A stretch of DNA of 64,000 bases from Marinilabilia salmonicolor. Its GTDB lineage: Bacteria; Bacteroidota; Bacteroidia; Bacteroidales; Marinilabiliaceae. The stretch's first letter is position 1, and each line of letters begins with the position of its first letter. The DNA lies in the NCBI RefSeq assembly GCF_003003035.1, contig NZ_PVTS01000001.1, positions 1 to 64,000 of the forward strand, read 5' to 3'. The notes beneath the pieces were generated by a model, which did no database searches, was not told the origin of the DNA, and saw only the letters and a list, made by a program, of their open reading frames with translations. The translations under genes and the position numbers were made by a program. This document shows, in pieces, positions 26,779 to 37,607 of this stretch.

Positions 26779-29037
26779 TTAGAAATTAAATCCAAAATTG
26801 AAGTACCATCGTAACCTGTGGTCGGTGTTATTGCTTCCGGCTCCTAATTGTAAGGGACCCAAAAAACTATCGTATGCCAGCATTAAGCCATATCCGTAAA
26901 CGGTTTCTGTTTTGTCCAGACCAATGGGCTCAATTTGCTTGGGAAGATTTATGGTGGAAAACAGCACTCCTCCCTGGATGTTCAGATGGATTTGTTGAAG
27001 GAGGCGGTATCGAAGATCGATTTCCCCCAGGGCAAAATCTTCCACCAGCTTTTCCCTGAATGAGTAACCGATAAAGTGTACTTCGTTACTGCGGTTGTTG
27101 AATGGAAGTCCTCCGATAAATGTTAAGTCGAGCAACGGAGCTGCTTTGTTTGTAAATTGCCCGGATAATCTGATGCCTGGGGTGAATTTACGACTTACCG
27201 GGAAATATTTTTGCCAATGGCCCCCCAGAGAAAAATATTGCCGGTTGGGAATGTTGGTAAGGGGTGCTACCAATTCCTTTCCGTTGCTGCTGCCTTTGTA
27301 AAGCTCTTTGCCGTCAATGTTGAATCGGTAAAAAAGATTGATTTTGGAACCTCTGACCGGGAAATATCGTCGGTTTAATGAACTGTAATTGAAATCGAAC
27401 CGGGTAGAGAGAAATGTGTTTCCGAACCGCTCCACTCCTGCATAAAAGATGTCTGAAAAGCCACTTCTGTTCTGCAGCGTTGAGTGTGTGTATCGTACCG
27501 AAGTTTCCATTTGCCAGTAGGTGCCCAGATTTGTCAGGAAACCGGCATATACGGATGAATATTGTTGTTTGAACGTTCCATATTTTGAGCCGTCATCCAG
27601 GTAAACCGGCAGGTTGTTGTTTTCGTAGGTAAAGCCTGTTTTGGCTGCAGCGATTTGTTTTTCGCCCAGGTAATTAAGCTGATATACATTAAAGCGGGGT
27701 GTTTCAGATATGTCGGTGGTCAGTGAGGTGCGCGAAGAGTTCCCAAACAGGTTTCTTACGGTCAGGTTGGCCAGCAGTCCTGCTTTGTATTCATTGTCGT
27801 AATGAACTGAAAACTTGGTTTTGGCCGGATTACTTTCTTCCACTGTTAAAACCAGGACATAGCCCTTATCCAAAGGGTCGAGGTGATAGGTGATGTTTTC
27901 GAAATGACGGGTTCCCATGGCTCTTTGGATGCCTGTACGGAGCAGTTCACTGGTAATGGTATCTCCGGGTTGCACCCGCATATTACCCAGCAAAAATTGT
28001 TGGGTCGTACTTTCCTGACCATGAATCTGAATTCTGGAGACGATCTTATTCTTTGCCTTCTTTTTATTCACTTTCGGAAAAGTCCGTGGTGCGATATGGT
28101 GTTCCGCCATGAGTTTTCTGAGGGAGTCTGTCTGTTCTCTGGCAGCTTCTTCTCCCAGGAGGATGATTTCTTTGGCATTTGAAAAGCTGGCGGTATTGTA
28201 TTTTTCCAGTTGCGGCGAGATCAGTAAATCTGTTCTTCTGATGGCTCTGCGCATGGCCAGGTTTCCCCCTATTGTGGCCGATGCCATTAGTATTTCGGGA
28301 AGCGTCTCAGGGCCTTCATCGTTCGGTTTGTCTTCGAAGCCAACGTTGATACCAATAATAATGTCTGCCCCCATTCTTTTGCACAAATGAACCGGATAAT
28401 TGTTAAGAATTCCCCCGTCCACAAGTAACATAGAGTCTAATCGTACAGGGGAAAATACCGAAGGAATAGACATACTGGCTCTGAGTGCCGTGGTGAGGTT
28501 TCCCTGATCGAATACATACTGATTGCCGCTGATAAGGTCGGCTGCTACACATCGAAACGGAATGGGAAAGTCATCGAACGATCGGATGTCTGCCATATGC
28601 CAGCTTAACCGGGATATCAGTTCACTGATTTTTTGTCCGCGAACCAGACCTGATGGTATTTCGAGTCCCTCCCTTGTAATGTTGAATTCTACCTGATATC
28701 GGTTGTAGTCTTCTTTTTCCTGAGGCGACACCGATGAGAGCGGAATCTGATCTGAAAGCAGACTGGTCCAGGATACGCTATTTACAATTGAGTCCAGCTC
28801 TTCGGCCGTATATCCGATGGCATAGAGTCCGCCTATGATACTGCCCATGCTGGTTCCGGTGATGTAGTCCGGAACAATTCCTTCCTCTTCCAATACTCTT
28901 AATGCTCCGATATGGGCCAGTCCTTTTGCACCGCCCCCGCTCAGCACCAGCCCTATTTTAGGGCGCTCCTCCTGAGCCTGAAGCAGAACTCCTGTTGACA
29001 GGAGTATCAGTATGATTAAAAGTAAGGATTTTTGCAT
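26779..29037 (-). CDS. patatin-like phospholipase fused to POTRA and outer-membrane barrel (PlpD-like)
   Basis: 752 residues. A signal peptide (~1-22) is followed by a patatin domain: oxyanion GGGAKG (34-39), nucleophile Ser63 in GTSMG, and catalytic Asp207 in DGG. A POTRA-like segment (~340-410, ESTTQQFLLGNMRVQPGDTI) and a C-terminal Omp85-type 16-strand barrel (~430-752) ending in FNFGFNF follow. The order is that of type Vd autotransporters, in which the barrel is thought to export or anchor the lipase, although in Bacteroidota the lipase may remain periplasmic. All catalytic residues are present. Single gene with no obvious operon partner. Confidence 0.93.
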   Translation of the reverse strand: MQKSLLLIILILLSTGVLLQAQEERPKIGLVLSGGGAKGLAHIGALRVLEEEGIVPDYITGTSMGSIIGGLYAIGYTAEELDSIVNSVSWTSLLSDQIPLSSVSPQEKEDYNRYQVEFNITREGLEIPSGLVRGQKISELISRLSWHMADIRSFDDFPIPFRCVAADLISGNQYVFDQGNLTTALRASMSIPSVFSPVRLDSMLLVDGGILNNYPVHLCKRMGADIIIGINVGFEDKPNDEGPETLPEILMASATIGGNLAMRRAIRRTDLLISPQLEKYNTASFSNAKEIILLGEEAAREQTDSLRKLMAEHHIAPRTFPKVNKKKAKNKIVSRIQIHGQESTTQQFLLGNMRVQPGDTITSELLRTGIQRAMGTRHFENITYHLDPLDKGYVLVLTVEESNPAKTKFSVHYDNEYKAGLLANLTVRNLFGNSSRTSLTTDISETPRFNVYQLNYLGEKQIAAAKTGFTYENNNLPVYLDDGSKYGTFKQQYSSVYAGFLTNLGTYWQMETSVRYTHSTLQNRSGFSDIFYAGVERFGNTFLSTRFDFNYSSLNRRYFPVRGSKINLFYRFNIDGKELYKGSSNGKELVAPLTNIPNRQYFSLGGHWQKYFPVSRKFTPGIRLSGQFTNKAAPLLDLTFIGGLPFNNRSNEVHFIGYSFREKLVEDFALGEIDLRYRLLQQIHLNIQGGVLFSTINLPKQIEPIGLDKTETVYGYGLMLAYDSFLGPLQLGAGSNNTDHRLRWYFNFGFNF

Positions 29038-29144
29038 CTTTACAACGGGATTTTATACAAAAGTAAAAGATTCCCGGTTACGGTGCTTGGTTTACAGGTG
29101 AATAATTGATTAAACTGAATCCTGAGCATCTGAACCGACAAGAT

Positions 29145-29672
29145 TCAGGTGTGGTTCGATTGTACCGCCTGAAGAACGATTCTGACAGAGTCTTCGGGCG
29201 AGAGACTGGTGGTGTCTGCAGTCAGTGTAGCCATTTCGTAAAAGGGAGTTCTTTGTTGCAGGGTGGTTTTGATAAAGGCCAAAAGCTCATCTCTGGTTTT
29301 GCCAGCAATTAGCGGGCGATGTTCCCTGGCAGGCATCAGACGGTCGGTGAGGGCTTCGGGCGACACTTTGAGATAGATGGTCAGCCCGTATTTGTTCATA
29401 ACTTCCATATTGTCGAAGTGGCAGGGAACACCTCCTCCGGTGGCAATAACGGCCTTCCCGGATTTTGTGCTTTCATGAACGGCCAGTCGCTCAACTTCGC
29501 GGAATGTTTCTTCCCCATATCTGGCAAATATCTCTGAAATGCTCTTCCCCTCTTGTGTTTCGATGTATTTGTCCAGGTCGATAAATTTAAAATCCAGTTC
29601 ACGGGCCAGCAGGCGACCAAAAGTGCTTTTGCCGCTGCCCATGAATCCGGTAAGGTATATCGGGTATCGCAT
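29145..29672 (-). CDS. aroK: shikimate kinase
   Basis: Phosphorylates shikimate with ATP in the pathway to chorismate and aromatic amino acids; cytoplasmic. From the ATG at 29670-29672 (MRYPIYL) it is 175 residues, the normal length. Walker A GFMGSGKS is at 9-16, the substrate-binding DLDKYIE follows, then ATGGG and the lid REHRPL. An in-frame start 29 codons upstream would lie inside parC and add a basic unrelated leader. The ATG is 1 nt after the parC stop, so translation is probably coupled. Confidence 0.94.
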   Translation of the reverse strand: MRYPIYLTGFMGSGKSTFGRLLARELDFKFIDLDKYIETQEGKSISEIFARYGEETFREVERLAVHESTKSGKAVIATGGGVPCHFDNMEVMNKYGLTIYLKVSPEALTDRLMPAREHRPLIAGKTRDELLAFIKTTLQQRTPFYEMATLTADTTSLSPEDSVRIVLQAVQSNHT

Positions 29673-29673
29673 A

Positions 29674-32319
29674 TTAAAAAATTGACATCTGGCTGTTGTC
29701 CTCTTCCTCCTCATCGCTATCGGGTTCCTCGTCTTCAGGATCCTCAGGCTTTGGTTCATCTTTAATGATGGGCTCCAGTTCCATTATTTTATGAATCTGA
29801 TAGGTTGTAAGCCTCTTCCCTTTAGCTTTGTATCCTTTTATGTTGATAAATTCAGCAACTTCGACGATGACTTTCTCGCGGTCTTTATCTTCTCCGCCAA
29901 ATTTTATCTCCAGTCGGGGGTAATCCACATGAGTCAACCGAACCAGATGTGATTTCGGGTTGTCTCCGATAAATCGCTGAGGTTTACTAACCTGTTCTGC
30001 CTGGAAGCGCTTCAGGTAGTAAAAGTCCTGATCTGCATCGTAGTAAACTGCCGACCATACAACTTCAGTATCAAATTTCTCGATATACAGGATATTGTCC
30101 TCATAATGATTGGCAAGGTCATAAGAGGTCTGGAAGAATTGGCCGTCTTTGGTCATTACCAAAATCTGGTCACCGCCGTGGAATTCGCCCAGATACTTGC
30201 CTCTTCCATCCACATTGAGACGAAGGATTTCCGGTTCAAACCATATTTTTCGGCCTCCCAGGGTACTTTCGCCTTTCTTTTTCAGCACAATCTTGTGAAT
30301 GGCATATTTGGTCAGGATATTTCCCTGTGCACCACGTCCTTTAATGGCCTGTTCGGCCATGTCGAATTCAAATATCTGATTGCGCAAACGTGCACGCGGC
30401 TTCAGGGTGACTTTCAATACTTCCGCTTCGCCGTTGGGGTTTGCGCTGAAGTAGATTACTTCTGAGCCATCCTTTCCTTTGGTAAGGTTGTACTCCTTGT
30501 CGCGGGTAACTCCCGTTACAGCAAATCGTTTTATGTATGTGTTACCTTGTTTGCCATCGCGGTAAACCACGTTGTAAATGGTACGGGAATCGTTGCGTTT
30601 GAAAACAGCGATGTGAATGATGTTTTTTCCCACAAATGCTTTGTCCTGTACCTTTGTTATCAGGTATCGGCCGTCCTTATAGAAAATTATTATATCGTCA
30701 ATGTCGGAACAGTTGCAGACAAATTCATCTTTCTTCAATGCTGTTCCCACAAATCCATCCTCACGGTTGATGAAGAGCTTTTCGTTTTTCACCACGACCT
30801 TGGAAGCTTCGATGTTTTCAAAACTTCTGATTTCCGTCATTCTCGGATAATGCGAACTGTATCTTTTCTTCAGCCCTTTGTAATATTCAATGGCAAAAGG
30901 TATAATGTTGTTGAGGTTGTACTCCACCTGTTCCAGTTCTTCTTCCAGCGAAGCGATGTATTCGTCGGCTTTTTTCGAGTCGTATTTTGAAATTCTTTTA
31001 ATTCGAATTTCCATTAGTTTGAGAATGTCATCGCGGGTAACCTTGCGTCGCAGAAGGGATTTGAAGGGATCCAGTCCGTGATCAATGGTTTTGATGATGG
31101 CCTCATAGGTCTCACAATCTTCAATGCGCTGGTAAATCTTATTTTCAATGAATATTTTTTCCAGCGATGACATGTGCCATGCCTCTTCCAGTTCTCCTTT
31201 TCTGATTTCCAGTTCCCGGGTCAGCAAGTGAACGGTGTGGTTGGTGTTGTGTTTCAGGATTTCACTAACTCCGAGAAATGCGGGTTTCTCATCACGAATT
31301 ACACAGGAGTTGGGCGAAATAGACAATTCGCAATCGGTGAAAGCGTATAGCGCATCAATGGTTTTATCGGGCGAGGTATTGGCCGGAAGGTGCACCTGAA
31401 TCTCTACCTTTTGGGCTGTGTTGTCATCAATTTTTTTGATTTTTATCTTACCTTTCTCATTGGCTTTCAATATTGACTCAATGAGGGAAGAGGTATTTCT
31501 TCCAAAAGGAATATCTGAAATAACCAGGGTACGGTTATCCAGTTTACTGATTTTGGCACGTACTCTTACTGCTCCACCACGCAGACCGTCGTTATAGCGC
31601 GATACATCCATCATTCCGCCTGTCGGGAAATCGGGGTATAACTCAAAGGATTGCCCTTTAAGATGTGCAATGGAGGCATCAATGAGTTCGGCGATGTTGT
31701 GTGGAAGGATTTTGGAGGCCAGACCTACGGCAATTCCTTCCACCCCTTGAGCCAGCAAAAGGGGAAACTTAACCGGAAGCGTTACCGGTTCCTGGTTACG
31801 GCCATCGTATGAGGGTTTCCATTCGGTGGTTTTTGGATTAAATACCACTTCCTGGGCAAATTTGGTCAGTCGGGCTTCTATGTAACGGGGGGCTGCAGCA
31901 CGGTCCCCGGTAAAGACGTTACCCCAGTTTCCCTGCATGTCAATCAGCAGATTTTTCTGACCCAGCTGAACCAGCGCATCGCCAATGGAGGCATCACCGT
32001 GCGGGTGAAACTGCATGGTAAAACCAATGATATTGGCCACTTTATTGTATCTGCCGTCCTCCATTCTGCGCATGGCGTGCAGAATACGTCGTTGCACAGG
32101 CTTTAAACCGTCATTGAGATGAGGTACAGCCCGTTCCAGAATCACATAGGAGGCGTAATCCAGAAACCATGTGCGATACATTCCCTGAAGGGCAGTGACT
32201 TTTACTTCAGGTTCTGTTTCTGCCGGTGAAACGGGATTATCGGAATTGTTGACTTCTTCTTTGTTTTCCTCTTCGGGCTCTCCTGGTACTTCAGGATATT
32301 TATCGTTTTCGTCAGTCAT
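29674..32319 (-). CDS. parC: topoisomerase IV subunit A (ParC/GyrA family)
   Basis: Breakage-reunion subunit of a type IIA topoisomerase that separates linked daughter chromosomes. The winged-helix region carries HPHGDASIGDAL (105-116, the quinolone-target loop) and the catalytic Tyr146 in AAAPRYIEARL. A tower and coiled-coil region (~420-480) and a C-terminal beta-pinwheel follow. The acidic tail EDEEPDSDEEEEDNSQMSIF is typical of Bacteroidota ParC. The 40-residue acidic N-terminal extension is also seen in relatives. It starts 2 nt after parE and is followed by aroK. I call it parC because of the adjacent parE; the lack of the gyrase GQRGGKG-type box supports this, but a tree would settle it. 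Confidence 0.93.
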   Translation of the reverse strand: MTDENDKYPEVPGEPEEENKEEVNNSDNPVSPAETEPEVKVTALQGMYRTWFLDYASYVILERAVPHLNDGLKPVQRRILHAMRRMEDGRYNKVANIIGFTMQFHPHGDASIGDALVQLGQKNLLIDMQGNWGNVFTGDRAAAPRYIEARLTKFAQEVVFNPKTTEWKPSYDGRNQEPVTLPVKFPLLLAQGVEGIAVGLASKILPHNIAELIDASIAHLKGQSFELYPDFPTGGMMDVSRYNDGLRGGAVRVRAKISKLDNRTLVISDIPFGRNTSSLIESILKANEKGKIKIKKIDDNTAQKVEIQVHLPANTSPDKTIDALYAFTDCELSISPNSCVIRDEKPAFLGVSEILKHNTNHTVHLLTRELEIRKGELEEAWHMSSLEKIFIENKIYQRIEDCETYEAIIKTIDHGLDPFKSLLRRKVTRDDILKLMEIRIKRISKYDSKKADEYIASLEEELEQVEYNLNNIIPFAIEYYKGLKKRYSSHYPRMTEIRSFENIEASKVVVKNEKLFINREDGFVGTALKKDEFVCNCSDIDDIIIFYKDGRYLITKVQDKAFVGKNIIHIAVFKRNDSRTIYNVVYRDGKQGNTYIKRFAVTGVTRDKEYNLTKGKDGSEVIYFSANPNGEAEVLKVTLKPRARLRNQIFEFDMAEQAIKGRGAQGNILTKYAIHKIVLKKKGESTLGGRKIWFEPEILRLNVDGRGKYLGEFHGGDQILVMTKDGQFFQTSYDLANHYEDNILYIEKFDTEVVWSAVYYDADQDFYYLKRFQAEQVSKPQRFIGDNPKSHLVRLTHVDYPRLEIKFGGEDKDREKVIVEVAEFINIKGYKAKGKRLTTYQIHKIMELEPIIKDEPKPEDPEDEEPDSDEEEEDNSQMSIF

Positions 32320-32321
32320 TT

Positions 32322-34154
32322 TTATAGCATTTCTTCGTCAACCACAAGATTGTCAATGATGAAATTTTGTCTGTCGGGAGTGTTTTTTCCCATGTAAAAA
32401 TCCAGAACATCCTTAAAAGCATCTTCTTTCTTCATTTTTACGGGCTCCAGGCGAATGTCTCTGTTAATGAAATGAGTAAATTCATCCGGAGAAATTTCTC
32501 CCAAACCTTTGAATCGGGTAATCTCGGCATTCTTACCCAGCTTTTTCATGGCTTCATAACGCTCCTGGTCATTGTAGCAATAAAAGCTCTCTTTTTTATT
32601 CCGAACTCTGAACAACGGGGTCTGCAAGATGTAGAGGTGACCGTTTTTTACCAGCTCGGGGAAGAACTGCAGGAAAAAGGTCAGCAGCAGAAGGCGGATG
32701 TGCATTCCGTCCACGTCGGCATCAGTAGCGATGATGACCTTATTGTATCGCAGGGTTTCAAGTCCCTCCTCTATATTCAAGGCTGCCTGCAGCAGGTTGA
32801 ATTCTTCATTTTCGTAAACCACTTTTCGCGTGAGGCCGTAGGTGTTCAGAGGTTTACCTTTAAGACTGAAAACTGCTTGTGTACCAACGTCCCGGGCTTT
32901 GGTAATTGACCCGGACGCCGAATCGCCCTCGGTAAGGAAAATGGAAGTTTCCATTTTTCGCTCATGGTTAGAGTCGAAATGGATGCGGCAGTCGCGCAGC
33001 TTTTTGTTGTGCAGGCTCACTTTCTTTGCCCTTTCACGTGCCAGCTTCTGGATGCCGGAAATGGCCTTGCGTTCTTTTTCCGATTCGAGAATTTTTTTGT
33101 GGATGATTTCGGCTATTTCCTGATTTTTGTGCAGGAAGTTGTCCAGTTTTCCCTTTACAAAATCCAGAACATAATTGCGAACCGATGTCCCGCCCGGGGA
33201 CATGTCCTTGGAACCTAATTTGGTTTTTGTCTGTGATTCAAAAACCGGTTCTTCAATTTTGATACTCACCGCTGCCACAATTCCGGAGCGAATATCGGCT
33301 ACATCAAAATTTTTGTTGAAAAATTCCCGAATGGTCTTTACATATGCTTCGCGGAATGCGATCAGGTGAGTTCCGCCCTGGGTAGTGTGCTGGCCATTAA
33401 CAAAAGTGTAATATTCCTCGCCATACTGGTCACAATGGGTTACAGCCACTTCCAGATCGTCGTCTTTGAGAGAGATAATCTTATACAGGCCGGTTTCGGT
33501 CATCTGCTCGTCCAACAAGTCCAATAATCCGTTTTCAGAACGATAGACCTCTCCGTTGAAGTGAATGGCCAGTCCGGCATTGAGATAGGTGTAATTCCTC
33601 AGTAAAGAACTAATGTATTCTTCTTTGAATGCATATTCCCCGAAGATTGATTCGTCGGGAAGAAACTCCACAAACGTGCCGTTGCTTTCTTTGGTGGGCT
33701 CTACGGGAGATTCTTCCACCAATTCTCCTTCGCTAAAGACAACTTTTTTGGTCTGACCGTCCCGAAACGCTTGTATGACAAACCTGGAAGAGAGTGCGTT
33801 GACTGCTTTGATACCAACCCCGTTGAGTCCTACCGACTTCTTAAATACCTTACTATCATACTTGGCACCGGTATTCATTTTACTGGCTACATCAATCACT
33901 TTTCCCAACGGAACGCCCCGGCCATAGTCACGAATAGCCAGGCGTTTTTCGTCCAAATCAATTTTGATTTTTTTGCCGAAACCCATCATGTATTCGTCAA
34001 TGGAATTGTCCATGACCTCTTTGATCAGTACATAAATTCCATCATCGGCAAAGTTACCGTCACCGAGTTTTCCGATGTACATACCCGGACGACGCCTGAT
34101 GTGTTCTTTCCAGTCAAGTGTGCGTATGGTATCTTCAGAATAGTTTTGCAACAT
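32322..34154 (-). CDS. parE: topoisomerase IV subunit B (ParE/GyrB family)
   Basis: ATPase subunit partnering ParC. GHKL ATPase motifs: [10 protein letters not shown] (the Asn/Asp pair binding Mg-ATP) and [17 protein letters not shown] transducer domain follows. The TOPRIM domain shows [10 protein letters not shown] and the metal site [15 protein letters not shown]. At 610 residues it lacks the large insertion of Gram-negative GyrB. First gene of parE-parC-aroK. Confidence 0.94.
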   Translation of the reverse strand: MLQNYSEDTIRTLDWKEHIRRRPGMYIGKLGDGNFADDGIYVLIKEVMDNSIDEYMMGFGKKIKIDLDEKRLAIRDYGRGVPLGKVIDVASKMNTGAKYDSKVFKKSVGLNGVGIKAVNALSSRFVIQAFRDGQTKKVVFSEGELVEESPVEPTKESNGTFVEFLPDESIFGEYAFKEEYISSLLRNYTYLNAGLAIHFNGEVYRSENGLLDLLDEQMTETGLYKIISLKDDDLEVAVTHCDQYGEEYYTFVNGQHTTQGGTHLIAFREAYVKTIREFFNKNFDVADIRSGIVAAVSIKIEEPVFESQTKTKLGSKDMSPGGTSVRNYVLDFVKGKLDNFLHKNQEIAEIIHKKILESEKERKAISGIQKLARERAKKVSLHNKKLRDCRIHFDSNHERKMETSIFLTEGDSASGSITKARDVGTQAVFSLKGKPLNTYGLTRKVVYENEEFNLLQAALNIEEGLETLRYNKVIIATDADVDGMHIRLLLLTFFLQFFPELVKNGHLYILQTPLFRVRNKKESFYCYNDQERYEAMKKLGKNAEITRFKGLGEISPDEFTHFINRDIRLEPVKMKKEDAFKDVLDFYMGKNTPDRQNFIIDNLVVDEEML

Positions 34155-34228
34155 TGTTTGTTACCTCTCGTTTGTGTGCATTAATGTTTTGTGTGTTGGG
34201 TTAAGCGGATGTTTTCTAAAAAATCATC

Positions 34229-34236
34229 CAAATATA
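34229..34236 (-). promoter_or_regulatory. -7 element upstream of parE
   Basis: Read on the minus strand the sequence is TATATTTG, a match to TAnnTTTG, 74 nt before the parE ATG. No clear -33 TTTG is seen at the expected distance. It would drive parE-parC-aroK. Confidence 0.45.
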
Positions 34237-34327
34237 ACGAAAAGGAAAAATCTTTCGTAATCTGATTTTTCGATAAAATTTTCTTTTGATGCAAATCAGC
34301 GGGTTGCCGATTCAAAATAAAATCATT

Positions 34328-35749
34328 CTATCGAATTAATTCAGCTCTGTTGGTATCCAGTTTCAGGAAGATGAATAACAGGATGGTAAAGCCCCAGAAT
34401 GAAGAACCTCCATAGCTGAAAAATGGTAGGGGAATCCCGATTACAGGGGCCAGACCAATGGTCATACCAATGTTAATGGCTATGTGCATGAAAAAAATGG
34501 CAGCGACTCCGTAACCATAAATCCTGCTAAAGGCCGAATGCTGTCGCTCGGCAAGAAAAATGATTCTTAGCAAAAGAGTCAGAAACAGAAGAATTACAAA
34601 GGTGGTTCCGATGAATCCCCACTCTTCTCCTACGGTACAGAATATAAAGTCGGTGGTTTGTTCCGGGACAAAATCAAATTTCGTTTGGGTGCCCTGGAGG
34701 AATCCTTTCCCGTAAAACCCTCCCGAGCCGATGGCTATTTTTGACTGATTAACATTATAACCGATTCCCTGTGGGTCATTTTCCAACCCCAGCATTACCA
34801 GTATCCTGTTCCTTTGATATTCCGATAAAACAGAATCGAAAAAATAATTCGTCGAGTAGGTATAGGCGGTCAAACCCCAAAGTATGATTAAGGCAACACC
34901 AATCTGGGGAAGTCTCCTGATTAATACTTTGAATCCCAAAAACAAGCTTGATGCGGCGATTCCTGCAATCAGAGGAATAACCAGCCCTGTGTCCCATCCA
35001 GTAAGTTTTCCGGCACTGTAAACAATCAGAAAACCTCCGGCTGTTATGGCTGATGTAATTACTGCCAGTCGTTTTTGTTTGGATAAATAGATGTAACCGG
35101 CAAAAAGCAGGAAGATTCCTAAAATGAGGTAAATGATGGGGTAGAGCAATGATGCAATAAGGATTACTGCTGCGAGTGCGATGAGAAAAAGAAAAACCGG
35201 CGACATTCCTTCCCGGAAGAAGACCAGGAAAAAGGCTGCATAAACCAGAGCGGAACCGGTGTCGTTTTGCAACAAAATGATGATGGCCGGAAGAAAAACG
35301 ATTACGCCCATTTTCAGGATATAGCGCAGTTTTGACATATTGAAATTGTATCTGCTCATCACTCTTGCCAGAGCGAGGCCGGCGGCCACCTTTGTCATCT
35401 CGGCCGGCTGCAACCGGATGGAGCCTATTTTAAACCATGCCTTGGCTCCGTTGATCTCGACTCCAAATAACAGTGCCATAATTAATAACAGGATAGAGAT
35501 GCCAAAGAATATATAAGCAAACTCCACAAAAAACTTACTGTCAATAAGAAAAAGAACACCAATCATTATTATCGACAGACCAATCCAGATTAATTGTTTG
35601 CCGGGCTCGGAGGCAAGTGTAATTCCGGAAATATCCTCAGGGTCAAAATTGGCGGCATAGATGTTTACCCAACCAAAAGTTACCAGCAGGGCATAAATGA
35701 CCACTGTCATCCAGTCAATGTTCTTGTATGATCTAATCGTTGCTCTCAT
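34328..35749 (-). CDS. rodA: RodA, SEDS peptidoglycan glycosyltransferase
   Basis: Multi-pass SEDS polymerase that builds glycan strands during lateral wall growth with PBP2. Family motifs: GVEINGAKAWFKIGSIRLQP (the substrate-site loop), GFLQGTQTKFDFVPEQTTDF with its conserved Asp, GEEWGFIGT and the C-terminal GIPLPFFSYGGSSFW. At 473 residues it is longer than E. coli RodA (370), with extra hydrophobic segments between ~190 and 290, as seen in other Bacteroidota. Its start overlaps the mrdA end by 17 nt. Confidence 0.95.
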   Translation of the reverse strand: MRATIRSYKNIDWMTVVIYALLVTFGWVNIYAANFDPEDISGITLASEPGKQLIWIGLSIIMIGVLFLIDSKFFVEFAYIFFGISILLLIMALLFGVEINGAKAWFKIGSIRLQPAEMTKVAAGLALARVMSRYNFNMSKLRYILKMGVIVFLPAIIILLQNDTGSALVYAAFFLVFFREGMSPVFLFLIALAAVILIASLLYPIIYLILGIFLLFAGYIYLSKQKRLAVITSAITAGGFLIVYSAGKLTGWDTGLVIPLIAGIAASSLFLGFKVLIRRLPQIGVALIILWGLTAYTYSTNYFFDSVLSEYQRNRILVMLGLENDPQGIGYNVNQSKIAIGSGGFYGKGFLQGTQTKFDFVPEQTTDFIFCTVGEEWGFIGTTFVILLFLTLLLRIIFLAERQHSAFSRIYGYGVAAIFFMHIAINIGMTIGLAPVIGIPLPFFSYGGSSFWGFTILLFIFLKLDTNRAELIR

Positions 35750-37586
35750 CCTTATTTATCAGGTCTGCATCCAACATTCGTTGTTCTATCCATTTTCGTG
35801 AGCGGTGTATCTCTTTGTTTAAGTATTTTTCAATAATCAGGCTGGAAATGGGCGCTCCGTAGGTGGCTCCAAATGTGCCGTTTTCCACATAGGTGGCCAC
35901 AGCGATTTTGGGATTGTCTTTGGGAGCAAAAGCAATGAAGATACTGTGGTCGTCTCCATGAGGGTTTTCGGCTGTTCCTGTTTTTCCGCAAATGGTAACT
36001 CCCGGTATCTGGGCTATGCGTGCTGTACTCCCTGCTCCGCCCCAGATGGCTTGTTCCATTCCGTCAACTACCGGAACAAAATGCGCTGAATCAATTCCCA
36101 CATAATGGGGCTTTTTGAATTTTGTGGGAATGGTATCGTTTTCAATTTCCCGGGCTACATGGGGGATGTGCCAGTACCCCCGGTTGGCAATGGCAGCTGT
36201 CATATTGGCCATTTGGATAGGTGTAGTAAGCAGCTCACCCTGACCAATGGCCAACGAAATAACTGTAAGTGAAGCCCAACTGCCTGAGTAAATCTGATCG
36301 TAATAGTTGCTGTTGGGCACAAACCCTCTTCCTTCATTGCTCAGATCGGTCCCTAAACGGTAGCCAAATCCAAAATTTACCAGATAATCTTTCCATTTGT
36401 CAAGACCAGTTTTGGGAGAGCCATATTCGGGATTGTCCAGTACATTTCTGAAAACATGACAATAATAGGCATTACAGGACATCTGGATGGAGGCCTCAAG
36501 ATCCAGGGGACTGGGGTGTGAGTGACAACCTACCGAAAGGGCACGGGTATGATAGCCCATTTGGCAGCCAAAGCGGGATGCCGGGGTTATTACTCCTTCC
36601 TGCAGGCCAATGAGGGCCATAATGGTTTTAAAGGTGGATCCCGGAGGGTAACCCGATTGCAAAGGTCTGTTAAACAAGGGGTAGAGTGTGTCGGTTGCCA
36701 GTTTTGGAAAGTTTTCGTTTCGCTCCCGTCCAATAAGCAGTGAGGGATTGTAAGATGGTGAAGAAACCATTGCTAAAATTTCACCGGTGGATGGCTCTAT
36801 GGCAACAATGCTTCCCACCTTATTCTGCATGAGTTTTTCTCCGTACAATTGTAGTTCATGATCCAGTGTCAGAGTCAGATCTTTACCGGATACTGCCGGT
36901 TCATCATGGTCTCCGTCGCGAAAAGCGCCTTTTTGCCGGCCATGAACATCCACCAATACATAACTGGCCCCTTTTTCTCCGCGAAGTGCTGCTTCGTATG
37001 TTTTTTCAACGCCGCTGATGCCCCAGTAGTCACCCTGGGTGTAATAGGGGTCTTTCTTTAATTGCGATTCATTTATTTCACCCACATAGCCCAAAACATT
37101 GGCTGCTGTTTCATGTTCGTATTTTCGGACAATCCTTCGCTGTCCGTAGAATCCTTTGAACTTGAAGAGTTTTTCCTGAAAAGCTCCGAACTTCTCTGCT
37201 GGCATCTGCTTGTAAAACACGGATGGCTGAAAGGATGAAATCTGACGTTGTCTGAGCCGGTTGCGCATTTCACTAAACAGATTGCGAACTTCGCTCAGCT
37301 CAATCCCCATGCTGCGAGCCAGCTCCAGGGTGTCCAGAGCTTCCGTTTCGCGGGGAACAACCATGATGTCATAAACTGCCTGATTGGAAACCATCAAGGC
37401 TCCGTTTCTGTCGTAAATCAATCCCCGGGAGGGGAATTCCGTGATTTTACGACGGGCATTGCTCTCCGCCGAAAACTTGTAAGACGGGTCATACACCTGC
37501 AGCATGAAAAGCCTTACAATGTATATAAGACTTAACAGCAAAACTATCAAACCGATGACGATTGTTCTGTTATTGGTGTTTCCCAC
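35733..37586 (-). CDS. mrdA: penicillin-binding protein 2 (elongation transpeptidase)
   Basis: Membrane-anchored class B PBP that crosslinks the lateral wall. An N-terminal transmembrane helix (~8-30) is followed by a pedestal region with RGLIYDRNG and a transpeptidase domain. The domain has nucleophile Ser317 in STFK (GYPPGSTFKT), the S-x-N motif in SMSCNAYYC and KTG in ICGKTGTAENPHG. Its 617 residues are typical. It partners RodA, whose gene overlaps its end; mreD lies 21 nt upstream. Confidence 0.96.
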   Translation of the reverse strand: MGNTNNRTIVIGLIVLLLSLIYIVRLFMLQVYDPSYKFSAESNARRKITEFPSRGLIYDRNGALMVSNQAVYDIMVVPRETEALDTLELARSMGIELSEVRNLFSEMRNRLRQRQISSFQPSVFYKQMPAEKFGAFQEKLFKFKGFYGQRRIVRKYEHETAANVLGYVGEINESQLKKDPYYTQGDYWGISGVEKTYEAALRGEKGASYVLVDVHGRQKGAFRDGDHDEPAVSGKDLTLTLDHELQLYGEKLMQNKVGSIVAIEPSTGEILAMVSSPSYNPSLLIGRERNENFPKLATDTLYPLFNRPLQSGYPPGSTFKTIMALIGLQEGVITPASRFGCQMGYHTRALSVGCHSHPSPLDLEASIQMSCNAYYCHVFRNVLDNPEYGSPKTGLDKWKDYLVNFGFGYRLGTDLSNEGRGFVPNSNYYDQIYSGSWASLTVISLAIGQGELLTTPIQMANMTAAIANRGYWHIPHVAREIENDTIPTKFKKPHYVGIDSAHFVPVVDGMEQAIWGGAGSTARIAQIPGVTICGKTGTAENPHGDDHSIFIAFAPKDNPKIAVATYVENGTFGATYGAPISSLIIEKYLNKEIHRSRKWIEQRMLDADLINKDESND

Positions 37587-37607
37587 TTACGCTCTGTTTT
37601 TAAGAGG

